DNA of 13,449 nt from positions 1-13,449 of the forward strand of contig PWFM01000100.1 in NCBI GenBank assembly GCA_003553895.1, in the 5' to 3' direction. This stretch comes from Syntrophomonadaceae bacterium. Its GTDB lineage: Bacteria > Bacillota > Dethiobacteria > DTU022. Shown piece by piece: positions 7,584 to 13,449 of this stretch. Numbering within the stretch: position 1 is the first letter of the stretch; each line of letters begins with the position of its first letter. Position numbers and translations under genes: made by a program. The notes below the pieces were generated by a model. That model worked only from the letters and a program-made list of their open reading frames with translations, was not told the origin of the DNA and did no database searches.

Positions 7584-7665
7584 AATAAGCACCCCCGTAA
7601 CACTGATTAACAACTCACAAAAGATATCAATAATATATTCGCTTTTTAAAAAATATTACCTTTTT

Positions 7666-7694
7666 ATTATAAAGCATATTGAAGAGGTTGTAGA
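7666..7694 (-). promoter_or_regulatory. Candidate promoter for arcA-glpX
   Basis: On the minus strand a perfect -10 TATAAT (7671-7666) lies 17 bases after TCTACA (7694-7689), a poor -35. A TTGTCT (7697-7692) is better in sequence but spaced 20 bases. The predicted start near 7660 would give a leader of roughly 75 bases before the arcA ATG. The weak -35 suggests activation or control by a bound regulator. Confidence 0.45.
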
Positions 7695-7699
7695 CAACC
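7686..7699. promoter_or_regulatory. Dyad GGTTGT-AG-ACAACC overlapping the arcA -35
   Basis: A perfect 6-bp inverted repeat with a 2-base centre covers the -35 position of the candidate arcA promoter, where a repressor or activator could act. It does not resemble a known ArgR box. Regulator unknown. Confidence 0.4.
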
Positions 7700-7752
7700 C
7701 CCCTCCTGGAAAACCGCGAAATCAAATGTGTGTTAGAATGCTTTTCTCGATC

Positions 7753-7776
7753 AAAAAAATTAAATCAAATTTTTTT
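7753..7776. repeat. A/T-tract inverted repeat
   Basis: AAAAAAATT (7753-7761) and AATTTTTTT (7768-7776) are exact reverse complements around AAATCA. Outer CTTTT (7741-7745) and AAAAG (7777-7781) extend the symmetry. Phased A-tracts of this sort bend DNA. It lies between the divergent arcA and ferredoxin promoters and could also act as a weak bidirectional terminator. Confidence 0.4.
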
Positions 7777-7787
7777 AAAAGAGTGGC

Positions 7788-7802
7788 GTGCAATCGTTCG
7801 CA
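7788..7802 (+). promoter_or_regulatory. cre-like (CcpA/LacI-family) operator
   Basis: The bases TGCAATCGTTCGCA (7789-7802) fit the catabolite-responsive element pattern WTGNAANCGNWNNCW at 14 of 15 positions; only the first W is G. The central CG and near-dyad are typical of LacI-family operators. It ends 12 bases before the -35 of the ferredoxin promoter and lies about 95 bases upstream of the arcA -35. Binding by CcpA is inference. Confidence 0.4.
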
Positions 7803-7814
7803 AAGACTCCAGGG

Positions 7815-7843
7815 TTGACATGAATCATTCAATGCTATATCAT
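7815..7843 (+). promoter_or_regulatory. Strong sigma-A promoter for the ferredoxin gene
   Basis: A perfect -35 TTGACA (7815-7820), a 17-base spacer and -10 TATCAT (7838-7843, five of six consensus bases). Transcription should start near 7850, leaving about 55 bases of AT-rich leader before the ATG at 7905. Confidence 0.75.
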
Positions 7844-7904
7844 AATATTATAATATAATTATCCTGGTTCCGATTATCTATTAAAGGCAGGGAAAGATAA
7901 GATT

Positions 7905-8108
7905 ATGCCAAGAACACTGTTGCTCAATTACAACAAATGCCGACCGGAGGATTGCGACAACGGAATATGCCGGGCTGTTCAAGCCTGCCCGCTTGACCTT
8001 TTGGGACAAGAAGAGCCGTACGACAAACCAATGATGTACAGCCCAGTCTGCAAAGGCTGCATGGAGGGTATCAGGGCCTGCCCGAACGGTGCCCTGGATA
8101 TTGATTGA
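7905..8108 (+). CDS. Small ferredoxin-like Fe-S protein (ABCE1/RLI-type cysteine spacing)
   Basis: This 67-residue protein is rich in cysteine and probably carries one or two iron-sulfur clusters for electron transfer in the cytoplasm. The first group is C12-x4-C17-x4-C22-x5-C28-P within KCRPEDC...CRAVQACP, which resembles the N-terminal ferredoxin domain of ABCE1/RLI (KCKPKKC...CP) more than a bacterial 2[4Fe-4S] ferredoxin. The second group is C49-x2-C52-x6-C59-P. The standard CxxCxxCxxxCP box would have a third cysteine at residue 55, but Gly55 stands there, so the second cluster may be a [3Fe-4S] cluster, incomplete or absent. There is no attached ATPase domain; the protein ends soon after NGALDID. 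A strong promoter precedes it and the ribosome site is AGGGAAAG. Its redox partner is not evident from the neighbours. Confidence 0.8.
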   Translation: MPRTLLLNYNKCRPEDCDNGICRAVQACPLDLLGQEEPYDKPMMYSPVCKGCMEGIRACPNGALDID

Positions 8109-8137
8109 GACCTGTTAACCTAAAAGAGATTTTTTAC

Positions 8138-8166
8138 TTGCTTTATTGTTAAAGACGTGGTATAGT
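8138..8166 (+). promoter_or_regulatory. Extended -10 promoter of the cold-shock gene
   Basis: -35 TTGCTT (8138-8143), a 17-base spacer and -10 TATAGT (8161-8166) preceded by a TGG extended element (8158-8160). The start near 8173 gives a leader of roughly 110 bases, as is usual for cold-shock mRNAs. Confidence 0.65.
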
Positions 8167-8207
8167 TTTGCTCAGTGTTGAAAAGATGAGAATTACGCAA
8201 ACTGTCT

Positions 8208-8280
8208 TTAGCCTTTGCCTGGGAAAGGGAAAGATGTTTGGCTAAGCTCCTCTTTTTATACAATTTCTAAAATGAAGGAG
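8208..8280 (+). promoter_or_regulatory. Structured 5' leader of the cold-shock gene, possible ribosome-site sequestration
   Basis: TTAGCC (8208-8213) pairs with GGCTAA (8240-8245) to close a large loop. Just downstream, CTCCT (8247-8251) can pair with the ribosome site AGGAG (8276-8280), reinforced by TTTTA (8254-8258) with TAAAA (8268-8272) around a 9-base loop. Temperature-dependent refolding of csp leaders is established for E. coli cspA; here it is inference from pairing alone. Confidence 0.4.
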
Positions 8281-8284
8281 AATA

Positions 8285-8488
8285 ATGTACATGCAGGGAA
8301 AAGTAAAATGGTTTAATCCAGACAAAGGCTACGGGTTTATCGAAACAGAAGAGGGCGGAGATGTTTTTGTTCACTTTTCAGCTATCCAGTCTGAAGGGTT
8401 CAAGACACTCGAAGAAGGACAGTCAGTAGAGTTCGAGGTTGTTGAAGGAGAACGTGGAAAACAAGCAGCCAACGTTGTACCTCAATAA
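8285..8488 (+). CDS. Cold-shock protein, CspB/CspA family
   Basis: A single cold-shock domain that binds single-stranded RNA and DNA and acts as an RNA chaperone. The 67 residues contain RNP1 (KGYGFI, 14-19) and RNP2 (VFVHF, 27-31-type strand). The remainder, HFSAIQSEGFKTLEEGQSV, tracks B. subtilis CspB very closely. Two starts are possible: ATG 8285 (MYMQGKVKWF), four bases after AGGAG, or ATG 8291 (MQGKVKWF), ten bases after it. The second agrees better with family N-termini, so the first two residues are uncertain. It has its own promoter, a long structured leader and a strong terminator, so it is a single-gene unit. Confidence 0.96.
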   Translation: MYMQGKVKWFNPDKGYGFIETEEGGDVFVHFSAIQSEGFKTLEEGQSVEFEVVEGERGKQAANVVPQ

Positions 8489-8508
8489 ATTTAGATAATA
8501 AGATCTTG

Positions 8509-8550
8509 ATAAGGGCATCCACTCTAATTAAAGAGGGTGCCCTTATTTTT
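8509..8550 (+). terminator. Rho-independent terminator of the cold-shock gene
   Basis: ATAAGGGCA (8509-8517) pairs with TGCCCTTAT (8538-8546). The helix continues through CC/GG and CTCT/AGAG, with single-base bulges, to an AATTAA loop. A T-run (8546-8550) follows. This is a stable stem with clear intrinsic-terminator form. Confidence 0.9.
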
Positions 8551-8653
8551 CTTTAAGATCAGCTGAAATCGGGTCCATTAAAAACCCGCCATTTTAAAAA
8601 GCAGACGATTTTAACTCATTTAGGTTTCAACTTATTTAAAGGAAGGTAACATC

Positions 8654-9601
8654 ATGAGCAATCGGATTTTTAAAAATTTAAACCTGAAATATCCCATCAT
8701 CCAGGGAGGGATGGCAGTAAGGGTTTCAACAGCCCCACTGGCCGGAGCGGTAGCCTCTGCCGGTGGCGTTGGCGTAATTGCCGCAACCGGAATGGGTATC
8801 GAGGAACTGCGCCGGGAGATCAAGGAAGCCAAAAAAATTGCCATGAACGGCATCATCGGTGTAAACGTAATGTATGCAGTCCGTAATTTTTCCGTGCTGG
8901 TTAAAACCGCCCTTCAGGAAAAGGTGGACCTGGTCATTTCCGGGGCCGGTTTTTCCAGGGATATTTTTAGCTGGGGCAAAGAAGCAGAAATCCCCATATT
9001 TACCATCGTCTCATCCGGCCGCCTGGCAAAAATCGCTGAGAAGTACGGCGCTTCTGCTGTCATAGCCGAAGGATCTGAAGCCGGAGGGCACCTGGGGACA
9101 GACAGGCCCACGGCAGAAATACTGCCAGAGATAAAGGGCGCCGTAAAGATTCCAGTCATTGCCGCCGGGGGGATAACAACCAGCAGCGACATCGTAAAAA
9201 TGATGGGCCTGGGCGCAGACGGGATCCAGATGGCTACCCGTTTTGTCCTAAGCAAGGAATGTTCAGTAGCTGAATCTTTTAAAAACCATTATCTGAATGC
9301 CAGGGAAGAAGATATAGTAATTATCAAAAGCCCTGTCGGTCTTCCGGGCCGGGCCATCAGGAACAATTTTTCTGAAGCGCTCAATCGCGGCGAACTCCCC
9401 GATATTACCTGCAATAATTGTCTGAAAGCATGCTCCCATGAATACTGCATTCTGGAAGCGCTTGAAAACAGCCGCCTGGGCAATATTGACCGGGGAGTTG
9501 TATTTTCGGGGCAAAATGTTTATAAAATCAAAGAAATTCTACCTGTAAAAAAGATCATCCATGAATTGAGTGGGGCTTTTGCGGAGAAGGCAACCATCTA
9601 A
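8654..9601 (+). CDS. Nitronate monooxygenase / FabK-family FMN enzyme
   Basis: FMN-binding TIM-barrel protein of the 2-nitropropane dioxygenase family. Members either oxidise alkyl nitronates such as propionate-3-nitronate or, as FabK, reduce enoyl-ACP in fatty-acid synthesis. The 315 residues show the N-terminal PIIQGGMAVRVS (14-25), the EGSEAGGHLG box with His146 (139-148), the phosphate-binding AAGGI (170-174) and GADGIQMATRF (187-197). A C-terminal cysteine group C253-x2-C256-x3-C260-x4-C265 (TCNNCLKACSHEYC) is absent from classical FabK. I recall similar groups in clostridial proteins annotated as nitronate monooxygenase, and it could bind metal. No fab genes are adjacent, which weakens the FabK reading. 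The ATG start has GGAAGG seven bases upstream. Family call firm; choice of activity open. Confidence 0.9.
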   Translation: MSNRIFKNLNLKYPIIQGGMAVRVSTAPLAGAVASAGGVGVIAATGMGIEELRREIKEAKKIAMNGIIGVNVMYAVRNFSVLVKTALQEKVDLVISGAGFSRDIFSWGKEAEIPIFTIVSSGRLAKIAEKYGASAVIAEGSEAGGHLGTDRPTAEILPEIKGAVKIPVIAAGGITTSSDIVKMMGLGADGIQMATRFVLSKECSVAESFKNHYLNAREEDIVIIKSPVGLPGRAIRNNFSEALNRGELPDITCNNCLKACSHEYCILEALENSRLGNIDRGVVFSGQNVYKIKEILPVKKIIHELSGAFAEKATI

Positions 9602-9606
9602 AACAA

Positions 9607-9677
9607 ACTACAGTAACCTGATCTGTAGTGGTGGCCAGAAAAGTTAAGCAGCTTTGTTATAGCTTCAATAACTACAG
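9607..9677. repeat. Three copies of ACTACAG in the convergent gap
   Basis: ACTACAG (9607-9613) and its reverse complement CTGTAGT (9623-9629) form a 7-bp hairpin with a 9-base loop just after the flavoenzyme stop. A third, direct copy lies at 9671-9677. There is no T-run, so this is not a convincing terminator. Confidence 0.4.
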
Positions 9678-9693
9678 TTAATCTTGAACCAAT

Positions 9694-10182
9694 TTAACTG
9701 CCTGTGCTGGTTTGCCTGGTTAAGGTGCCTGTTTCGGCCTCCAACGCCGAAGCCAAATCCTGCGGGGAAAGACTGACCTGAACCCCGCGGTTCCCGGCGC
9801 TGACAATGATTGCTGGGTAGATAAAAGCGCTTTGATCCAGGTAAAAGGGATAATTGCTTTTGAGGCCCAGTGGAGAAACCGCACCCCGGATATAACCAGT
9901 CAGCTGCCGGACTTCTTTTAAAGGAACCAGGTCTACCCTCTTGTTGCCGCTAACTTTGGCCAGGGCTTTTAAATCGAGTTCGCGCCCGCCGGGGACACAG
10001 GCTATGATTACCCCGCTTTTATCGCCACGGGCCACAAGGGTCTTAAATATTTGCTCCGGTGGCAGGCCCAGTTTTTTTGCCGCATCTTGAGCGCTCAGAT
10101 CGTCCTCGTCCACATCAAACTCAAGCAAAGTGTAAGCTATACCCAACCGCTCTAGGATCCTGGCAGCATTGGTTTTTTTCAT
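9694..10182 (-). CDS. ybaK: Cys-tRNA(Pro)/Cys-tRNA(Cys) deacylase, YbaK/EbsC family
   Basis: Free-standing editing-domain protein that removes cysteine wrongly attached to tRNA(Pro), acting in the cytoplasm alongside prolyl-tRNA synthetase. The 162-residue length matches E. coli YbaK. The essential lysine appears as Lys47 in IFKTLV (YbaK Lys46 in YKTL), and the substrate-pocket loop as GAVSPLG (100-106; GGISPLG in YbaK). AGNRGVQVSL (129-138) matches the final strand region GGKRGLDIEL. The ATG start has GGAGGT eight bases upstream. It begins 32 bases after the stop of the radical-SAM gene on the same strand and is probably translated from the same mRNA. The last 12 or so residues (TRQTSTGS region) are low in complexity and probably unstructured. 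Confidence 0.93.
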   Translation of the reverse strand: MKKTNAARILERLGIAYTLLEFDVDEDDLSAQDAAKKLGLPPEQIFKTLVARGDKSGVIIACVPGGRELDLKALAKVSGNKRVDLVPLKEVRQLTGYIRGAVSPLGLKSNYPFYLDQSAFIYPAIIVSAGNRGVQVSLSPQDLASALEAETGTLTRQTSTGS

Positions 10183-10214
10183 CCAAACCGACCTCCGCTA
10201 AATGGCTGTGGCAG

Positions 10215-11099
10215 TTATAGGCCCCGCAGAAACTCACTCTTCAGGGAACCGGGCGCTTTCCTGATCAGAACCTGGTTAAGTTCCTTCAGTAAAGTTTCCC
10301 GATCCCGGGAAAGAATTGCTTTCATGGGCATGTAATTTGAAGCATGGTTGGCCCGGAAAACACATTCGGTCAATTCCAGCCCTTCGACCATCATCTTAAT
10401 TTCTTCAAGGAGCTGCCATGGATTAAGCGAAGTCAGTTTGCCCTGTTTAAAATGGCGGTAGGTGGTGGTCCCGGGCACAGGAATCAGGCTAAGTAACCCC
10501 AGGTATTCCGGATCGATTTGGTTTAAAACCCGGGCTGTTTCCCGAGCATGATTTTCACTGCCTTCCAGGCCGGCCAATCCATTAAGGACGGTAATGGAGA
10601 GGGGCACCCCGGCCTTTTTGGCCTTCGCAGCCCCTTTAATTATTTCTTCCGGGGTCACATCTTTTTTTATGTCCCGCAGAACAGCAGCGCTTCCCGTTTC
10701 CAAACCCAGATATATTATTCCCAGTTTATGATTTTTCAACTCCACAAGCTCTTCAGAAGTTTTTTCCAAGAGGTCCTGAGGGTTTCCGTAAACAGAAACT
10801 CTTTCTAAATTCGGAAAAGCGCCGTCAAGGGCTTGCAGGATTTGCAAAAGTTTTTCGCTGGGAATAACCAGGGCATTGCCATCGGCCAGGAACACCCTCC
10901 TGGTCCGGGGCATAAACCGGGAGACATACTTAATCTCTTGTTCGATTTCCTCAAGACTTCGAATACGAAATTTTTTCTTTTTATACATTCCACAAAATGT
11001 ACAGCGGTTATGGGAGCAGCCAATCGTGGCCTGCAGGATTAAACTGCCGGCCTCGCTGGGTGGTCTGTAAATATCGCCTTCATAACGCAGTGGAATCAT
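10215..11099 (-). CDS. Radical SAM protein with CX4CX2C cluster motif
   Basis: Radical-SAM enzymes use a [4Fe-4S] cluster to split S-adenosylmethionine. The cluster box here is TIGCSHNRCTFCGMY, giving Cys28, Cys33 and Cys36: CX4CX2C instead of the canonical CX3CX2C. The following aromatic GMYK is normal for the family. Other features are FLADGNALVIP (70-80), a GNP motif (around 105-107), GLETGS (137-142) and the C-terminal FRANHASNYMPM (about 254-265). Together these recall a widespread group in anaerobes often named coproporphyrinogen oxidase-like or B12-binding-like; no B12 domain is present in these 294 residues. ATG start with AAGGA eight bases upstream. First gene of an apparent two-gene unit with ybaK, which might hint at a tRNA- or translation-related role (weak inference). 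Reaction unknown. Confidence 0.85.
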   Translation of the reverse strand: MIPLRYEGDIYRPPSEAGSLILQATIGCSHNRCTFCGMYKKKKFRIRSLEEIEQEIKYVSRFMPRTRRVFLADGNALVIPSEKLLQILQALDGAFPNLERVSVYGNPQDLLEKTSEELVELKNHKLGIIYLGLETGSAAVLRDIKKDVTPEEIIKGAAKAKKAGVPLSITVLNGLAGLEGSENHARETARVLNQIDPEYLGLLSLIPVPGTTTYRHFKQGKLTSLNPWQLLEEIKMMVEGLELTECVFRANHASNYMPMKAILSRDRETLLKELNQVLIRKAPGSLKSEFLRGL

Positions 11100-11436
11100 T
11101 TAATCAGTCCTTAACCAGTCTTTTAAGCAGGTGTGCCTTTACACAAATAAATATTTCGCCGGAGTCTTATAATATCCCTGCTGAGCACAGGTTCTTCTTT
11201 TCGCTCCGGGCATATGCTGTATTTCCATTTTTGCGGTTATTGTAGCATTTAATCAAATAGGGTATGCTCTTAATAAAGCATTTCCAGAAAGTTGCTCTTC
11301 TAAACTAAAACAGTTGCAGCAACCTGGATATGATGTAGTTCATTAGCCGGCAGGCGTAAAATGAAGACCTGGAATAATTAGCAAACATGCAAGAGGCTTC
11401 AGGAAGGAAGCAGGACAATCGACAGTGGAGGATTAA
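11100..11436. other. Divergent intergenic region (337 bases)
   Basis: It separates the minus-strand radical-SAM gene from the ygiQ-like gene and should contain promoters for both. I see no clear promoter. On the plus strand TATGAT (11329-11334) is a possible -10 without a good -35; on the minus strand there is TATTAT near 11168-11174. Two small dyads are present: GTTGC-A-GCAAC (11313-11323) and ATGCT/AGCAT (11264-11268, 11277-11281). No RNA gene or convincing small ORF was found. Confidence 0.4.
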
Positions 11437-13308
11437 ATGGACCAGAATTTTTTACCAATGACAAATGAAGAGATTATAATAAGGGGATGGGACCAGCCTG
11501 ATTTTGTCTTGATCAGTGGGGATGCATATGTTGACCACCCTTCATTCGGGGCTGCTATCATTGGCCGCTATCTGGAAGCTTACGGCTTCAGGATCGGGAT
11601 TATAGCCCAACCGGACTGGAAAAACCCGCAAGAGTTTAAGAAGCTGGGCAAACCGGCCCTGGGATACCTGGTTACCGCCGGCAATATTGATTCTATGGTC
11701 AACCACTACAGTGTGGCCAAAAAAAAACGGAAGACGGATGCTTATTCACCCGGGGGCAAGACGGGTTTAAGGCCCGACCGGGCCACAGCTGTTTATGCTC
11801 GTATGGCCAGGAAAGCATACCCCGATGTGCCGGTGATCCTGGGCGGTATTGAAGCCAGCCTGCGCAGGATGGCCCATTACGACTACTGGAAAGACCGCCT
11901 CCTGCCTTCTATCCTGGTTGAATCCGGGGCTGACCTGCTGGTTTATGGTATGGGAGAAAAAGCGATCCTCGAAGTGGCGGAAGCCCTTAAAAGCGGACTT
12001 TCCATCCGTGATATTACCTATGTTCGGGGAACCGCGTACTGTTCCAAGCACATTGACAACCCGGAAGAAACCATTTTTTTACCTTCTTTTAAGGAAGCCA
12101 CATCGTTAAAAGAAAAGTTTGCCCGGAGCTTTGCCGCACAGCAATACCATACTGAGGTCCAGAGCGCCAAAACCCTGGCTGAAAAGTATGATCATGCCTA
12201 TGTAATCCAGAACCCTCCCGCTTACCCCCTTTCAACCGAAGAAATGGACATTATTTATCGGCTCCCGTTCCAAAGAACTTATCATCCCTTTTACGAAAAG
12301 TCAGGAGGAGTACCGGCCATTGCCGAGGTTAAATTTAGCCTGGTCAGCAGCCGCGGCTGTTTCGGGGGCTGCAGCTTTTGCGCCCTTCATTTCCACCAGG
12401 GCAGGACGGTCCAGTCAAGAAGCATAGAAGCGATTGTCGAGGAAGCCGAAATAATAACAGGTGACCCCTCTTTCAAAGGTTACATCCATGACGTAGGAGG
12501 TCCAACAGCAAATTTCAGGCAAAAAGCCTGTTCTTTGCAAGAAAAAAGGGGGACCTGTCCGGACAGGCTTTGCCTCTTTCCCAAACCCTGCCCCAACCTG
12601 AAGGTTGATCACAGCGACTACCTGGCGTTACTCCGCAGGTTGAGAAAACTGCCGGGTGTAAAGAAGGTTTTTATCCGCTCCGGGATCCGTCACGATTATC
12701 TGCTTTACGATCAAGATTCAACCTTTTTTGAAGAGCTCTGCCGCTACCATATCAGCGGGCAGCTGAAAATTGCACCCGAGCATGTCTCTCCGCCGGTCCT
12801 GGACATGATGAGGAAACCGGATAAGAAGGTTTACCTTGACTTTAAAAAGAAATACAAATATATCAACCGGGAACTAAACCTGGACCAGTACCTGGTGCCA
12901 TATTTTATGTCCAGCCATCCCGGAACCGACCTCGAGGCGGCTGTGGAGCTGGCCCGTTTTATAAACAAGTATGAGCATGTACCCAGGCAGGTGCAAGATT
13001 TCTATCCTACACCTGGCACTCTTTCAACCTGCATGTTCTATACGGGCCTTGATCCGCACACCATGAAAAAAGTTTACATTCCTAGATCAGCGCACGAAAA
13101 AGCGATGCAGAGGGCCCTGATCCAGTATAAAAATCCAAAAAATTATAACCTGGTTTATGAGGCCTTGCAAAAAACAGGACGGACAGATTTAATTGGTTTT
13201 GCCAAAAAGTGCCTAATCAAACCCCGACGGAAAACAAAAAAAGAAAAAAACAGACAGAATAAAAATAAGGCCAGCTCCGGTGGTTTTAAAAATATTCGAC
13301 AGAGGTGA
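11437..13308 (+). CDS. ygiQ: YgiQ family radical SAM protein
   Basis: A large (623-residue) UPF0313/YgiQ-type radical-SAM protein of unknown reaction. The N-terminal third holds the conserved opening FVLISGDAYVDHPSFG (23-38), YSPGGKTGLRPDRA (103-116) and VILGGIEASLRR (133-144), a B12-domain-like Rossmann region. The core has the canonical cluster motif CX3CX2C at Cys308, Cys312 and Cys315 (GCFGGCSFCALHFHQGR), then HDVGGPTAN, LKIAPEHVS and DFYPTPGTLSTCM. A cysteine group C-x5-C-x6-C (CPDRLCLFPKPCPN) lies between, as usual for the family. The last 30 residues are strongly basic (KPRRKTKKEKNRQNKNK), which suggests nucleic-acid or ribosome contact (inference). ATG start with GGAGG five bases upstream. 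The next gene starts 10 bases after the stop, so they are probably co-transcribed. Confidence 0.95.
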   Translation: MDQNFLPMTNEEIIIRGWDQPDFVLISGDAYVDHPSFGAAIIGRYLEAYGFRIGIIAQPDWKNPQEFKKLGKPALGYLVTAGNIDSMVNHYSVAKKKRKTDAYSPGGKTGLRPDRATAVYARMARKAYPDVPVILGGIEASLRRMAHYDYWKDRLLPSILVESGADLLVYGMGEKAILEVAEALKSGLSIRDITYVRGTAYCSKHIDNPEETIFLPSFKEATSLKEKFARSFAAQQYHTEVQSAKTLAEKYDHAYVIQNPPAYPLSTEEMDIIYRLPFQRTYHPFYEKSGGVPAIAEVKFSLVSSRGCFGGCSFCALHFHQGRTVQSRSIEAIVEEAEIITGDPSFKGYIHDVGGPTANFRQKACSLQEKRGTCPDRLCLFPKPCPNLKVDHSDYLALLRRLRKLPGVKKVFIRSGIRHDYLLYDQDSTFFEELCRYHISGQLKIAPEHVSPPVLDMMRKPDKKVYLDFKKKYKYINRELNLDQYLVPYFMSSHPGTDLEAAVELARFINKYEHVPRQVQDFYPTPGTLSTCMFYTGLDPHTMKKVYIPRSAHEKAMQRALIQYKNPKNYNLVYEALQKTGRTDLIGFAKKCLIKPRRKTKKEKNRQNKNKASSGGFKNIRQR

Positions 13309-13318
13309 TCACATTACT

Positions 13319-13449
13319 ATGGGGAAAAACGCTATTTATAAATATTTACTGCGCCTGGCAACTTTTTTCGGAGGTTTATATATCGTGGCCACCGGGATAG
13401 TTTCCACCATTCAGGCCAACCTGGGCGTTAATCCCTGGGACGTCCTCCA
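13319..13449 (+). CDS. YczE-like multi-pass membrane protein (3' end outside window)
   Basis: Only the first 43 codons are visible. They encode a hydrophobic segment (LATFFGGLYIVATGIVSTI, about residues 10-28) followed by QANLGVNPWDVL, which matches the A-x-LG-x-x-PWDVL signature of YczE/YyaS/YitT-type integral membrane proteins of unknown function. The ATG has GAGGTG about eleven bases upstream, overlapping the ygiQ stop, so translation may be coupled. The rest lies beyond the window, so family assignment rests on this one motif. Confidence 0.65.
   Translation, partial: MGKNAIYKYLLRLATFFGGLYIVATGIVSTIQANLGVNPWDVL

Noticed and set aside
7584..7613. Longer arcA start at TTG 7613
   Set aside because: No ribosome site precedes it, while GGGGGTG sits at the right distance before ATG 7583.
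7573..7818. Plus-strand 81-codon open frame in the arcA upstream region
   Set aside because: It overlaps the arcA start, promoter-like elements and A-tracts, has no ribosome site, and has a low-complexity composition.
8568..8590. CGGGT / ACCCG mini-hairpin upstream of the flavoenzyme gene
   Set aside because: Only five pairs, and no match to a known fatty-acid regulator site (FapR or FabT).
11387..11461. Short ATG frame overlapping the ygiQ start
   Set aside because: No ribosome site and no recognisable product; it ends inside ygiQ in another frame.

Overview
This window looks like a piece of the chromosome of an anaerobic, Gram-positive bacterium, most likely a Firmicute of the Clostridia type (inference). 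The evidence is strong AGGAGG-type ribosome sites, TTG and GTG starts supported by those sites, sigma-A promoters with TTGACA/TATAAT-like boxes, a CspB-like cold-shock protein, class II fructose bisphosphatase, arginine deiminase, an oxygen-sensitive ferredoxin and two radical-SAM enzymes. I see no rRNA, tRNA, transposase, phage gene or CRISPR array. Two genes are cut by the window edges: the serpin on the left and a YczE-like membrane protein on the right.

Layout. Bases 1-1232: the end of a secreted-type serpin and a very clear intrinsic terminator. Bases 1233-2859: a tryptophanase-like PLP lyase behind a leader that can fold in two exclusive ways around its ribosome site. Bases 2909-3883 (minus): a serine racemase/dehydratase-like PLP enzyme, convergent with the lyase. 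Bases 4067-5299: a universal stress protein and a multi-pass membrane protein with a degenerate ICMT/PEMT-like C-terminus. Bases 5350-7583 (minus): arginine deiminase followed by GlpX fructose-1,6-bisphosphatase in one apparent operon. Bases 7584-7904: a control region of about 320 bases between divergent genes, with dyads, a cre-like site and a strong promoter. Bases 7905-8550: a small ABCE1-like ferredoxin, then a cold-shock gene with its own extended -10 promoter, long leader and terminator. Bases 8654-9601: a nitronate monooxygenase/FabK-family flavoenzyme. Bases 9694-11099 (minus): a radical-SAM protein with an unusual CX4CX2C motif, then a YbaK Cys-tRNA(Pro) deacylase. Bases 11437-13449: a YgiQ-family radical-SAM protein followed 10 bases later by the YczE-like gene.

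How it fits together. Several genes point to amino-acid fermentation and its connection to central carbon metabolism. The lyase would release pyruvate and ammonia from tryptophan or a related amino acid. The dehydratase/racemase acts on serine or threonine, arginine deiminase opens arginine catabolism, and GlpX serves gluconeogenesis. The stress and cold-shock proteins and the serpin suggest an organism exposed to variable or protease-rich surroundings. I do not see one coherent novel multi-gene system. The most interesting signals are regulatory RNA-like leaders (lyase and csp), the cre-like operator between arcA and the ferredoxin, and altered metal- or cofactor-site motifs in three small or uncharacterised proteins.
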